Assembly (NCBI RefSeq): GCF_020880995.1
Contig: NZ_JAJISD010000007.1
Coordinates: forward strand, 124,001-188,000
Length of the DNA stretch: 64,000 bases
Source: Reyranella aquatilis
Lineage (GTDB): Bacteria; Pseudomonadota; Alphaproteobacteria; Reyranellales; Reyranellaceae
Direction of reading: 5' to 3'
Positions 46,429 through 54,795 of this stretch are shown here, piece by piece. Made by a program: the position numbers and the translations under genes. The notes under the pieces are model-generated. The model had not been told where the DNA came from. It did not search any database and was given only the letters and a program-made list of their open reading frames with translations. Every line of letters begins with the position of its first letter. Position 1 is the first letter of the stretch.

Positions 46429-47647
46429 GGTTAGCATCCGGCAACAGCGATTCGAGGTCGGCCGGACCAATCGTGCGTTCCGCCTCGTCTCTCGTCGTAC
46501 CGTTGCGCACGACGCCGTATCGGCCGGCCTCGCCCACCAGCACGAGATCCGAGGGCGCGGAGCGTGCGCAGCCCTTGGCGCAAGCGGAGACGTGGACGGT
46601 GCCGCCGAAGCGGCGCTCGGCCATGACCCGGGCGAGACGGCGCGCATCGCCGCGAGCATCGACCGTGCCCGATGCACAGGCCGGCGCGCCGGGGCAGGCT
46701 TCGATTCGCAGCAGCGGATCGCGCTCGTCGACGATCAGTCCGATCGACCGCGCCTCGTCGAGCAAAACCTTGCCCGCCGCGACATCGCGCACCCGCATGT
46801 AGAGCGTCCGCCACGGCGACAGGCGCAGATCGCGCGCGCCCGCCATCGTCGCCAGATCGGCGAGACGCCGGAGCTGGCCCGCTTCGAGCCGGCCGAACGG
46901 CGCCGCAACGCCCACGCCATCGTCCACCAGACCGATAACGCGGCCTCGCGACGGATCGAGCGGCGGCAGCGGCTGTAGCTTCGGCATTACTGCAAGCAGC
47001 AGCTTGGACGAGGCGGCGGCCGACAGGGTGCGCAGGCGGCTGCGGGGCACGCATTCCAGCACCGCCTGCATCGCCGTCACGACCAGATCGACCGCGTCGC
47101 GAGGGACACAGGCACCGAGCCAGCGCGTCCCGTCCAGCGTATCGATGCCGAATGCCACCGCACCCGGGGCGACCCGCAGACTGATGTCGGCGCGCTCACC
47201 GGAAATGGACACCGGTCCAACCTCGTCGACGAGGACGCCGAACTTTGCGGGCAGCCCGCGCAGACGCGGCTCGCCGGCGAGAATTTCCTCGAGCCGTTCG
47301 GCGATGCCGTAGGCAACGGATCCGCGCTCGGCGAGCGGCGCCACCATCACGTTGCGCACGGCCTCCGATGCGACATCGGCGTCGAGCAGCCCGAACCGCC
47401 CGAGTTCGGCCTGCTGCTCGTCGAGGCGGTTGTCGCTCAGGCCGCGAATCTGCAGGTTGGCGCGGCGCGTCAGGTCGATATGCCCGTTCCCCAGTCGCTG
47501 CGCGGCATCGGCCAGCATGCGCGCAGCATCAAGGTCGAAGCGACCGACGCGCGGTCGCACGCGCACGATCAACCCGTCGCCGCTCTGCATCGGCCGCAGA
47601 GCGCCGGGGCACCAGCCCTTCTTCAGGATCGCCGCGGCCGTGCTCAT
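46421..47647 (-). CDS. cobG: Precorrin-3B synthase (CobG, oxygen-dependent)
   Basis: A 408-residue oxygenase-like Fe-S enzyme that hydroxylates C20 and forms the gamma-lactone of precorrin-3B using O2; it marks the aerobic pathway. It is related to sulfite/nitrite reductases. Two ferredoxin-like repeats are followed by cluster ligands C318 and C324 (EACPGAPACASG) and C356 and C360 (SACAKGCARS). WCPGALRPMQSGDGLIVRVR begins the protein. The start overlaps cobN's stop (ATGA). Confidence 0.94.
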   Translation of the reverse strand: MSTAAAILKKGWCPGALRPMQSGDGLIVRVRPRVGRFDLDAARMLADAAQRLGNGHIDLTRRANLQIRGLSDNRLDEQQAELGRFGLLDADVASEAVRNVMVAPLAERGSVAYGIAERLEEILAGEPRLRGLPAKFGVLVDEVGPVSISGERADISLRVAPGAVAFGIDTLDGTRWLGACVPRDAVDLVVTAMQAVLECVPRSRLRTLSAAASSKLLLAVMPKLQPLPPLDPSRGRVIGLVDDGVGVAAPFGRLEAGQLRRLADLATMAGARDLRLSPWRTLYMRVRDVAAGKVLLDEARSIGLIVDERDPLLRIEACPGAPACASGTVDARGDARRLARVMAERRFGGTVHVSACAKGCARSAPSDLVLVGEAGRYGVVRNGTTRDEAERTIGPADLESLLPDANHG

Positions 47648-50600
47648 CTCGCGCCTTCTTCGACCGGCCGCGCAGGCGGCGCAAGGCCGATCGCGCGCGT
47701 CAGATCGCGCTCCACCGCATTGCGCCGCGTCATCCAGAGACCGCGGTCGAGCGCCTCCCTGAGGCGCGCCGCGATGGCCGCGACCGCCGCCGGGTTGCGT
47801 GCCGCCATCGCATCGAGAACGGCTTCGTCGGCGATCAGCGCGGCATGGGTGGCGTCGAACAGCGGGCCGGGCACGATCTCCGCGGTCGCGGCGAAGGCAT
47901 AGAGCGCATCGACCGACTGGGCGATCTCGGCCACGCCGCGATGGCCGTGGCCCAACATGGCCTGGATCCAGCGCGGATTGGTGAGGCGTCCCCGCACGAC
48001 GCGGGCGATTTCCTCGGCCAGCCGCCGCGCCCTGGGCTTCGCCGTGTCGCTGGTGTCCAGATGATAGAGTTCGGGGTCGTTGCCCAGCAGCGCCGCCGCG
48101 GCGGCAAAGCCTCCCGCGAAGTCGGCCACACCGTCGCCATCCAGCACGTCACGTTCCCTGTCGTCCTGCGGATGTACCAGGAGGTCGGCCGTCGAGACGA
48201 GATGACGAAACCCCTCGCCCGCCGCACGAACCGGTTCGACCCCGCCATAGGCATGGGTCACGGCGCCGAGATAGATCTCGCCGAGATCGGCGCGCGCCTT
48301 CCAGTCGCCGTCGAGCGCCGCGTCGCCGGCCTGCGCGCCATAGCTGCCGGGCGCGCTGCCGAACACGCGCGCCAGATCCGCCCGGGTGCGCCGCGCCGCG
48401 GCCATCGGGTTGTCCTCGTCGGGCTCGTCGAGTTCGGCGACGCGCCGCACGGCCATGTCGAACAGCGCGATCTGCGTCTCGAAGATGTCGCGGAACAGGC
48501 CGGAGACCCTCAAGGTGACGTCGATGCGCGGACGGTCGAGCGTCGCGAGCGGCATCACCTCGATGCCGGTGACGCGGCTCGAGGCGGCATCCCACACCGG
48601 CTTCACCCCGAGATAGGCCAGCGCCTGCGCGAGATCATCGCCGCCGGTGCGCAGCGAGGCCGAGGCCCAGAGATCGATCACCAGCGCGCGCGGCGGCTCG
48701 CCGTGGTCCTGCAGGTATCGCCGCACCACCTCGTCGGCGGCGCGCGCGCCGATCGCGGCCGCCGTCCGGGTGGGGATGGCGCGCGGATCGATCGAGGTCA
48801 GGTTGCGCCCGGTCGGCAGCACGTCGGCCCGGCCGCGCGTCGGTGCACCGGCGGGACCGGGCGCAACGCGACGGCCGGCAAGCGCGGCCAGCAGGCCCGC
48901 GCGCTCGCGGGCGGCGCTCAGGCGGATCGGCGCGTCGTCGCCGCCCGTCGTGACGGCCAGCTGCGCGATCTTGGCCTCGTCGGGCAGCGCGCCGAAAACG
49001 TGCAGCCCTTCGCGGATGCTCAATTCCTTGATGTCGCAGAGATGGGCGTCGAGCTTGGCCACGGCTTCGCGGCTGGGCTCGTCCTTCGTCAGACCGCATT
49101 CAGCCGCGAGGCCGCTGCTCCAGGCGCGCTCCACGATCTCCTCCTCGAGGTGGCGCAGGCGCCGGCTGTCCATGCCGTCGGCCGCCGCATACTCCTCAAT
49201 GATGCCTTCCATCTCGGCCAGCGCACCGTGCAGGCCGGCGGCGCTGAGCGGCGGGGTCAGATGGCCGATGGTGACGGCGCTCAGCCGGCGCTTGGCCTGT
49301 ACCGCCTCGCCGGGATTGTTCACGATGAACGGATAGATGACCGGCACCGGCCCCAGCACGGCCTCCGGCCAGCAGCCGGCGGAGAGAGCCAGCGCCTTGC
49401 CGGGCAGCCATTCGAGCGTGCCGTGCGTGCCGAGATGGATCATCGCGTCCATCCGCTCCTGCTCGCGCAGCCACGCATAGAGCGCGACATAGGCGGGGCG
49501 CGGCGGGCAGTTCATGTCGTGATAGCCCGACTTGCGGTCCTGTTGCGTGCCGCGATCGGGCTGCAGCAGCACCATGACCTTGCCACAGCGAAGAACGGGC
49601 AGACGAAAATCTTTCGACGCCGCGCCCCACGTCTCCGCGAGATCGCTCCGGAGCGCGTCCGGCAGCGCCGCAAGCCAGTGCCTGTATTTCTCGAACGGTA
49701 TCTCCAGCCAGTCGGCATCGCCGAGCAGCAGCCGTTCGACGTCGGCCACCTTCCAGTCGCAACCGCCGACGTCGTAGCCCTCGGCGCGCAGCAGCATCAG
49801 GATCTCGACCACGCTGGCCGGCGTGTCGAGGCCGACCGCGTAGCCGGTCCGTCCGCCGCGCGCGGGATAGTCCGACAGGACGAGCGCGAGCCGGCGCTCG
49901 GATGCGGGCGTGGCGCCGAGCTTCGCCCAGGAAGCCGCCAGCCGCGCCACATAGTCGATGCGATCGGGTTCGGGCTGGTGATGCACGCTGCCGAACTGCA
50001 GCGCCGGATTGGGCTCGCCCTCGGCCTTGAAGGAAATGGCGCGCGTCAGCAGTCGCCCGTCGAGTTCGGGCAGGACGACGTTCATCGCAAGATCGGCAGG
50101 CGCGAGGCCGCGCAGCGAGCCATCCCAGGCTTCACGTGCGCTACCGGAGAGAACGACCTGCAGCACCGGCACGCCGGCGCCGTCGAGCACCGTGGTGTCG
50201 TCGTCGCGCAGGGCCGAGAAGGCTGTGGTGTTCAGGATGATCGCGGGGTTGCGCTCGCGCAGCAGTGCCTCGAGCGGCGCATGCACCGCCGGATCCTTGA
50301 GGCTGCTGACGGCGACACCGACGGGGGCCAGACCCTGCGCGTCCAGCGCCTGCATCAGCGCGGTGATCGGCGCGAGGTCAGCCGCGATCAGGTTGGCGCG
50401 ATAGAACACGACCAGCGCCGCCGGACGGTGATCATGCAGCGCCCCGAGGATCGTCAAAGGCCCTACCGGTTCGGGCGGCGTTACCGCGACGTCCCGGCCC
50501 AGCAGGCTCGCGGCGTAGCGCAGCGCCTGGCGCAGATTGGCCGTACCGCCGGCCCGGAAGTAGCCGTCAAGCCGGGAAAGCCGATCGGGCGTGAGCGTCG

Positions 50601-50982
50601 AGACGGCCGCGAGACGCGGATCGGGCCGGTCGTCACCCGGCAGCGCGGCGAACAGGATGCCATTGTCCCGCGCCGCGTCGCCGATGCGTTCGAAGCCGTA
50701 GCGCCAGTAGTCGAGGCCGCCCAGGCCGCGCACGATCACCAGCCGGGCATGCGAGATCACCTGCTCGACATGGAGATCGACCGACATCGGATGACGCAGT
50801 TTCTTGAGGCTCGCGAGCCTCAGCGTCGGCAGGACATCGGCATCCTGCTGCCAGGCCGCGGCGAGCGCCGACAGGTCGCTGTCGGAGAAGGAAAGAACGA
50901 CGATCTCGCCCGGCGACTGTCCGAGGTCGACGGCGGCATCGGCCTCCTCGAGCGTCGCGAGCTGGGTCGCCAGGACGTGCAT
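47644..50982 (-). CDS. cobN: Aerobic cobaltochelatase subunit CobN
   Basis: The 1112-residue large subunit of the ATP-dependent chelatase that inserts Co2+ into hydrogenobyrinic acid a,c-diamide, homologous to BchH/ChlH. Typical blocks are VFYRANLIAADLAPITALMQ, LVLSDYPARGGRTGYAVGLD, MNCPPRPAYVALYAWLREQE, IHLGTHGTLEWLPGKALALS and GSAPGSYGAQAGDA. It is shorter than the 1275-residue Pseudomonas denitrificans protein but complete at both ends. Its AAA+ partners CobS and CobT are not in the window. The gene starts 4 bp after cobW. Confidence 0.96.
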   Translation of the reverse strand: MHVLATQLATLEEADAAVDLGQSPGEIVVLSFSDSDLSALAAAWQQDADVLPTLRLASLKKLRHPMSVDLHVEQVISHARLVIVRGLGGLDYWRYGFERIGDAARDNGILFAALPGDDRPDPRLAAVSTLTPDRLSRLDGYFRAGGTANLRQALRYAASLLGRDVAVTPPEPVGPLTILGALHDHRPAALVVFYRANLIAADLAPITALMQALDAQGLAPVGVAVSSLKDPAVHAPLEALLRERNPAIILNTTAFSALRDDDTTVLDGAGVPVLQVVLSGSAREAWDGSLRGLAPADLAMNVVLPELDGRLLTRAISFKAEGEPNPALQFGSVHHQPEPDRIDYVARLAASWAKLGATPASERRLALVLSDYPARGGRTGYAVGLDTPASVVEILMLLRAEGYDVGGCDWKVADVERLLLGDADWLEIPFEKYRHWLAALPDALRSDLAETWGAASKDFRLPVLRCGKVMVLLQPDRGTQQDRKSGYHDMNCPPRPAYVALYAWLREQERMDAMIHLGTHGTLEWLPGKALALSAGCWPEAVLGPVPVIYPFIVNNPGEAVQAKRRLSAVTIGHLTPPLSAAGLHGALAEMEGIIEEYAAADGMDSRRLRHLEEEIVERAWSSGLAAECGLTKDEPSREAVAKLDAHLCDIKELSIREGLHVFGALPDEAKIAQLAVTTGGDDAPIRLSAARERAGLLAALAGRRVAPGPAGAPTRGRADVLPTGRNLTSIDPRAIPTRTAAAIGARAADEVVRRYLQDHGEPPRALVIDLWASASLRTGGDDLAQALAYLGVKPVWDAASSRVTGIEVMPLATLDRPRIDVTLRVSGLFRDIFETQIALFDMAVRRVAELDEPDEDNPMAAARRTRADLARVFGSAPGSYGAQAGDAALDGDWKARADLGEIYLGAVTHAYGGVEPVRAAGEGFRHLVSTADLLVHPQDDRERDVLDGDGVADFAGGFAAAAALLGNDPELYHLDTSDTAKPRARRLAEEIARVVRGRLTNPRWIQAMLGHGHRGVAEIAQSVDALYAFAATAEIVPGPLFDATHAALIADEAVLDAMAARNPAAVAAIAARLREALDRGLWMTRRNAVERDLTRAIGLAPPARPVEEGAR

Positions 50983-50986
50983 CTGC

Positions 50987-52018
50987 CTACCCCAGCAGGA
51001 TCGCCCGGATACCCGTCTGGTCGAAGCCCTTCTGGCCGATGACGACGAGGCGGCCGCGCCGCGGCGCGCCGTCCGGCCAGCGGCGATCGAACTGGTGCTG
51101 GATGCGCGTGCCGACGCCCTGCACCAGCAGGCGCATCGGCTTGCCTGCGATCTCGACGAAGCCCTTCATGCGCAGCACGTCGTGTTCTTCGGCAGCCTTC
51201 ACCATGCGGTCGATCAGCGCCTGCGGCGAGGCGTAGGCCGGCAGGTCGACGATGAACGTGTCGAAGTCCTCGTGGTCGTGCTCGCCTTCGAGGTCGTGAT
51301 GCGAGGGACGAGCCGCGAGATCGGCCTCGGCCGCCGCGCCGAGACCCAGCAGCACCTTTACCGGCACCTGGCCGTGCCGCGTCTCCACGAGCGCGACCGC
51401 GCGCGGCAGGACCTTGCCGATCTCGTTGACGACGGATTTCCGGTCGGCATCCGTCATGAGGTCGGCCTTGTTCAGCAGGATCAGGTCGGCGCAGAGGATC
51501 TGGTCCTCGAACACTTCCTCAAGGGGATTGTCGTGATCGAGCGAGGAATCCTCCGCGCGCTGGCGGGCCACGGCCTCCGGGTCGTCGGCGAACCGGCCGG
51601 CCGCAACGGCCGCGCCGTCGACCACGGCCACGACACCGTCGACCGTGACGCGCGAGGCGATCTCGGGCCAGTTGAAAGCCTTCACGAGGGGCTTCGGCAA
51701 GGCGAGGCCGGACGTCTCGATCACGATATGCTCCGGCGGATTCGGGCGATCGAGCAGCCCCTTGAGGGCCGGCACGAAATCGTCGGCCACGGTGCAGCAG
51801 AGGCAGCCGTTGGCCAGCTCGACGATCGCATCCTCGGGGCAGCTCTCGACGCCGCAGCCCTTCAGGATCTCGCCGTCGATGCCGACATCGCCGAACTCGT
51901 TGACGATCACCGCGAGGCGGCGGTCGGCGTTCTCGAGGACATGACGGACGAGCGTCGTCTTCCCCGCTCCCAGAAAGCCGGTGACGATGGTGCAGGGGAC
52001 CTTGGCGAGCGAGTTCAT
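50987..52018 (-). CDS. cobW: CobW-family GTPase / cobalt chaperone
   Basis: A 343-residue G3E GTPase. GFLGAGKTT (14-21) is the P-loop, C71-L-C-C74 the conserved metal motif, IETSGLALP and LNKADLM are further GTPase motifs, and a His/Asp/Glu-rich stretch (HHDLEGEHDHEDFD) precedes the C-terminal domain. CobW is thought to supply Co2+ to the CobNST chelatase. It is coupled by ATGA to the DUF1636 gene upstream and lies 4 bp before cobN. Confidence 0.96.
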   Translation of the reverse strand: MNSLAKVPCTIVTGFLGAGKTTLVRHVLENADRRLAVIVNEFGDVGIDGEILKGCGVESCPEDAIVELANGCLCCTVADDFVPALKGLLDRPNPPEHIVIETSGLALPKPLVKAFNWPEIASRVTVDGVVAVVDGAAVAAGRFADDPEAVARQRAEDSSLDHDNPLEEVFEDQILCADLILLNKADLMTDADRKSVVNEIGKVLPRAVALVETRHGQVPVKVLLGLGAAAEADLAARPSHHDLEGEHDHEDFDTFIVDLPAYASPQALIDRMVKAAEEHDVLRMKGFVEIAGKPMRLLVQGVGTRIQHQFDRRWPDGAPRRGRLVVIGQKGFDQTGIRAILLG

Positions 52019-52395
52019 GACGACTCCGGGAGGTTCATCGGCGGGATGCGCGCGATGGTGTTCTTGCGAATGTGTTCAGGTCGGTCGCGCCACACCGTCA
52101 CGCCCGTTTCGTGGGCGCTGTGCTGGCGCGCGAAGGCGAGCACGTCCGGCGCGTGCTGCTCGGCATCGAGGTTGCCGATCACGTAGGTCCACTTGCCGGG
52201 CGCGCCGACGGCAATCGTGCAGCCGCGCGAGCAGTTCGAAAGACACTCGACGCCCACGATCCGCGAGACCGGATAGTCGTCCGCCACGCCCTGCACCGCC
52301 GACAGCAGCCGGGCGCCGGCGCGGGTCGGATCGACGGTCGCGCCATCGGTACTGCTGCGGCAGGTCGTGCAGACATAGAGTGTAGAGGCGGTCAT
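52015..52395 (-). CDS. DUF1636 family metal-binding protein
   Basis: A 126-residue protein with four conserved cysteines, two in YVCTTCRSS near the N-terminus and two in GVECLSNCSRGCTIAV (five Cys in all), laid out like a thioredoxin-fold [2Fe-2S] ferredoxin. DUF1636 genes recur in alphaproteobacterial cobalamin clusters beside cobW and hupE-type transporters, but no reaction is established. It sits between hupE (16-bp gap) and cobW (ATGA overlap) under the cobalamin riboswitch. A role in cobalt handling or electron supply is inference. Confidence 0.88.
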   Translation of the reverse strand: MTASTLYVCTTCRSSTDGATVDPTRAGARLLSAVQGVADDYPVSRIVGVECLSNCSRGCTIAVGAPGKWTYVIGNLDAEQHAPDVLAFARQHSAHETGVTVWRDRPEHIRKNTIARIPPMNLPESS

Positions 52396-52411
52396 GCGGG
52401 GGGGCCTCGAC

Positions 52412-53029
52412 CTAGAGGGTCGCGGCCGTCGCGGCCGCGGCGCCGATCACGGCCACGATCGCTCCCATCGCCGAAACGCCGAGGCCCCGGGATGGCTGGC
52501 GGACCAGCGCGACCGTCGCGATATAGGCTGCAACCGCGATCGCCGACTGCACGACGAACAGGCCGAGGAGATAGGCAGCGAGCGGCGTGGGCTCGGCGCC
52601 GACGATCGATTCGCCCAGCGCATGCCCGTGAACGAGGCCGGCCAGCGCGAACAGTGAAGCGGCCAGCATGGGCGGGAGCTTCGATCGCACGATCACGAGG
52701 CCGCCGATGACCAGTGTCGTCAGGCCCACCAGCAACTCGCCAGCCGGCAGGCCGATGCCCGCAAGGTGGACGGCGACGCCCGCGATGACGGCGGCGCTGA
52801 AGGCGAGGACCGGCCCGATCCCTCGGGCGGCAAGACCCGCAAGGATGCCGACGCCAACGACCGCGGCGAGATGGTCGAGGCCGATGACGGGATGGCCGAG
52901 GCCGGACAGAAGGCCGTTCAGGAAGCTCTGCGGAGTCTGGCCGCCCATCGGATGATGCGCGAAGGCCGGCGCCGCCGCCAACGAGACAAGCAGCCCAAGG
53001 GAACCCGAACGCATGATTGCCGCCTTCAT
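52412..53029 (-). CDS. HupE/UreJ-family cobalt/nickel transporter
   Basis: A 205-residue membrane protein with an N-terminal signal or first helix (GSLGLLVSLAAAPAFA) followed by an exposed HHPMGG, then about six further segments. GHPVIGLDHLAAVVGVGIL has the HPxxGxDH metal motif of HupE/UreJ permeases, and AGLVHGHALGE is the second His motif. Being the first gene after a cobalamin riboswitch and before cobW argues for cobalt uptake. GGAGA precedes the ATG. It is paralogous to the gene at 53402-54076. Confidence 0.88.
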   Translation of the reverse strand: MKAAIMRSGSLGLLVSLAAAPAFAHHPMGGQTPQSFLNGLLSGLGHPVIGLDHLAAVVGVGILAGLAARGIGPVLAFSAAVIAGVAVHLAGIGLPAGELLVGLTTLVIGGLVIVRSKLPPMLAASLFALAGLVHGHALGESIVGAEPTPLAAYLLGLFVVQSAIAVAAYIATVALVRQPSRGLGVSAMGAIVAVIGAAAATAATL

Positions 53030-53171
53030 GATCGTCTCCGTCGTTTGAAGGCGCTAGCCCTCGATAGCGTGGCCGTCTCCGACGGAGCCCGAACCTCCGG
53101 CAGAGCCGGGTGTCGGGTGGACCTCGTCCCTCGTGCTTCCCCGCGCGAGAACTCGGATGCGGCAGTTTCGA

Positions 53172-53345
53172 CGGCAGGTTTCCTGGCTCTCGGCTCTTCG
53201 CCTTCGGCCACCTTCCCGGTTTCCCAGTGGTATCGAGGCCGTCGGCTCGCCGATCACAGTTGCGGGGGCAGCCGCGGATTGGGGCGCGAAGCCCGGCACC
53301 GTGTTCCCTTTTGATCCCCTCGCGGGGCACCGTCCCCTGCTTGAT
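53172..53345 (-). promoter_or_regulatory. Cobalamin (AdoCbl) riboswitch
   Basis: On the minus strand: ACGGTGCCCCGCGAGGGG, AAAAGGGAACACGGTGCCGG, GGCTGCCCCCGCAACTGTGA (the core junction), then CCACTGGGAAACCGGGAAGG with the B12-box-type CCACTG, and the closing GAGAGCCAGGAAACCTGCCG. It lies in a 372-bp gap; the 3' end is 142 nt before the hupE ATG. It should turn off hupE-DUF1636-cobW-cobN-cobGHIJ, and possibly the genes beyond, when B12 is abundant. Confidence 0.96.
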
Positions 53346-53401
53346 AGGGGGCCGGGCGAAGCCGCGTCAATCCTATTCGGTCCCTCGGCCGGAGTGGGCG
53401 A

Positions 53402-54076
53402 TCAGGTGATCAGCCCGGCCGCCTGGATCGCCGCGACGCCGCCGGCGAGCATGACGAGGCAGCCCGCGATGACCAATGCGGTTCGCTGCGCCGGCCACCT
53501 GGTGACACCCAGCACGATCGCGCAGGACGCGACGCCCAGCGCGGTCTGGGCGACCAGCAGGCCCGCGACATAGGCCACGATCGGCACCGCATCCGCACCG
53601 ATCAGGACGGCGCCCAGGGAATAGCCGTGGACCAGTCCGGCAACGGCAAAAATGGCCGACGCGACCTTCGGGCTGATGGGCCTTCGGATCAGGATGAGGA
53701 TGCCGATCAGCATCGTCGTCAGCGCCACGAAGGTGCCGCCGGCAGGAATTTCGTACGGGCTGAGCTGGATCGCCACGCCCACGATAGCCGCGGCACCGAA
53801 GGCCAGGACCGGAAGGATGCCGCGGGCTGCAATGCCTACCAGAATACCGATGCCGATCATCGCCGCCAGGTGGTAGACGCCGAACACCGGCAGGCCGACA
53901 CCCTGGATGAAGCCTTCCGCGAAGGTCCGGGGCGGCTCCTCTTCGATCAGCGTCTGGGCACGGGCCGGCATAGTCAGGAAAGCGAGCAAAACCGCCATTG
54001 CGATGGCTTGCCCACGGACGAGAACCGCCCTTTCCTCCCCGGATCGTGTTCGAGACTCGCGTCTTGGGGCGCGCAT
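53402..54076 (-). CDS. HupE/UreJ-like membrane protein lacking the metal motif
   Basis: A 224-residue membrane protein clearly paralogous to the hupE at 52412: GILPVLAFGAAAIVGVAIQL against GIGPVLAFSAAVIAGVAVHL, and AVAGLVHGYSLGA against ALAGLVHGHALGE. In the signature region it reads GLPVFGVYHLAAM where the paralogue has GHPVIGLDHLAAV, so the first His and the Asp of HPxxGxDH are replaced by Leu and Tyr. The start at 54076 is uncertain; a GTG or ATG nearer the first helix is possible. It lies just upstream of the cobalamin riboswitch on the same strand. Confidence 0.82.
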   Translation of the reverse strand: MRAPRRESRTRSGEERAVLVRGQAIAMAVLLAFLTMPARAQTLIEEEPPRTFAEGFIQGVGLPVFGVYHLAAMIGIGILVGIAARGILPVLAFGAAAIVGVAIQLSPYEIPAGGTFVALTTMLIGILILIRRPISPKVASAIFAVAGLVHGYSLGAVLIGADAVPIVAYVAGLLVAQTALGVASCAIVLGVTRWPAQRTALVIAGCLVMLAGGVAAIQAAGLIT

Positions 54077-54084
54077 GGGTCTCA

Positions 54085-54112
54085 GATAGGGTGCAGCGTC
54101 ACAATTCGTCAA
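54085..54112 (-). promoter_or_regulatory. Possible promoter for the degenerate hupE-like gene
   Basis: On the minus strand TTGACG (54112-54107) and CCTATC (54090-54085) are 16 bp apart, resembling a sigma-70 promoter. It is in the AT-rich gap dividing this gene from cobO. If used, the transcript would start almost at the chosen ATG, hinting at a leaderless message or a later start codon. Confidence 0.3.
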
Positions 54113-54183
54113 TTCTAATCCGCAGCGCCGCTGAAACTATCAATTAAACTGGCAATTTCATTGGTTCCAAGGGCCGAAATTCC

Positions 54184-54795
54184 ATGATGGACGAAAACGA
54201 CGATGACGCACGGCACAGGAACAAGATGGCCAATCGCAAGGCCATCCAGGATGCCGAAGTGGCGGCAAAGACCGTCGAGAAGGGTCTGCTGATCGTCCAT
54301 ACCGGCAAGGGCAAGGGAAAATCGACGGCGGCCTTCGGGCTGATGCTGCGCGCCCTCGGACGCGGGTTGCGGTGTGGCGTCGTGCAGTTCGGCAAGGGGG
54401 CCTGGCAGACCGGGGAACGCACCGCGGCCGAGCGCTTCGGGAACCAGGTCGAGTGGCACACGCTGGGCGAGGGCTTCACCTGGGAGACGCAGGATCGCAG
54501 CCGCGACGTCGCCGCGGCGGAGCGCGCGTGGGCAGCGGCGCAGAAACTCATGGCCGATCCGACCATCCGCTTCATCGTGCTCGACGAACTGAACATCTCG
54601 CTGCGCTACGATCATCTGGAGATCGGCGCCGTCGTCGCCGCACTCAAGGCGCGCCGTCACGACCAGCACATCGTCGTGACGGGCCGCAACGCCAAGCAGG
54701 AGCTGATCGACGCCGCCGACCTCGTGACCGAGATGACCCTGGTCAAGCACCACTTCGCCGCCGGCGTGAAGGCGCAGGAAGGCATCGAGTTCTGA
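54184..54795 (+). CDS. cobO: Cob(I)yrinic acid a,c-diamide adenosyltransferase
   Basis: A 203-residue ATP:corrinoid adenosyltransferase (CobO/BtuR family) adding the 5'-deoxyadenosyl upper ligand. The P-loop GKGKGKST is at 41-48. [52 protein letters not shown] and [20 protein letters not shown] complete the signature. The stop overlaps the cobQ ATG (TGATG). It heads the plus-strand cobO-cobQ-cobC group and is divergent from the hupE-like gene; no riboswitch is seen before it. Confidence 0.96.
   Translation: MMDENDDDARHRNKMANRKAIQDAEVAAKTVEKGLLIVHTGKGKGKSTAAFGLMLRALGRGLRCGVVQFGKGAWQTGERTAAERFGNQVEWHTLGEGFTWETQDRSRDVAAAERAWAAAQKLMADPTIRFIVLDELNISLRYDHLEIGAVVAALKARRHDQHIVVTGRNAKQELIDAADLVTEMTLVKHHFAAGVKAQEGIEF

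Noticed and set aside
47245-51042. A 1265-codon open frame on the plus strand, antisense to cobN and cobG
   Set aside because: Its translation is Arg/Gln/His/Ala-rich low-complexity sequence with no domain, and it is fully covered by well-conserved cob genes on the other strand. It is a GC-bias artefact.
54113-54183. Second cobalamin riboswitch before cobO
   Set aside because: The gap is only about 70-110 bp and lacks the CCCCGCAACTGTG core and B12-box sequences.
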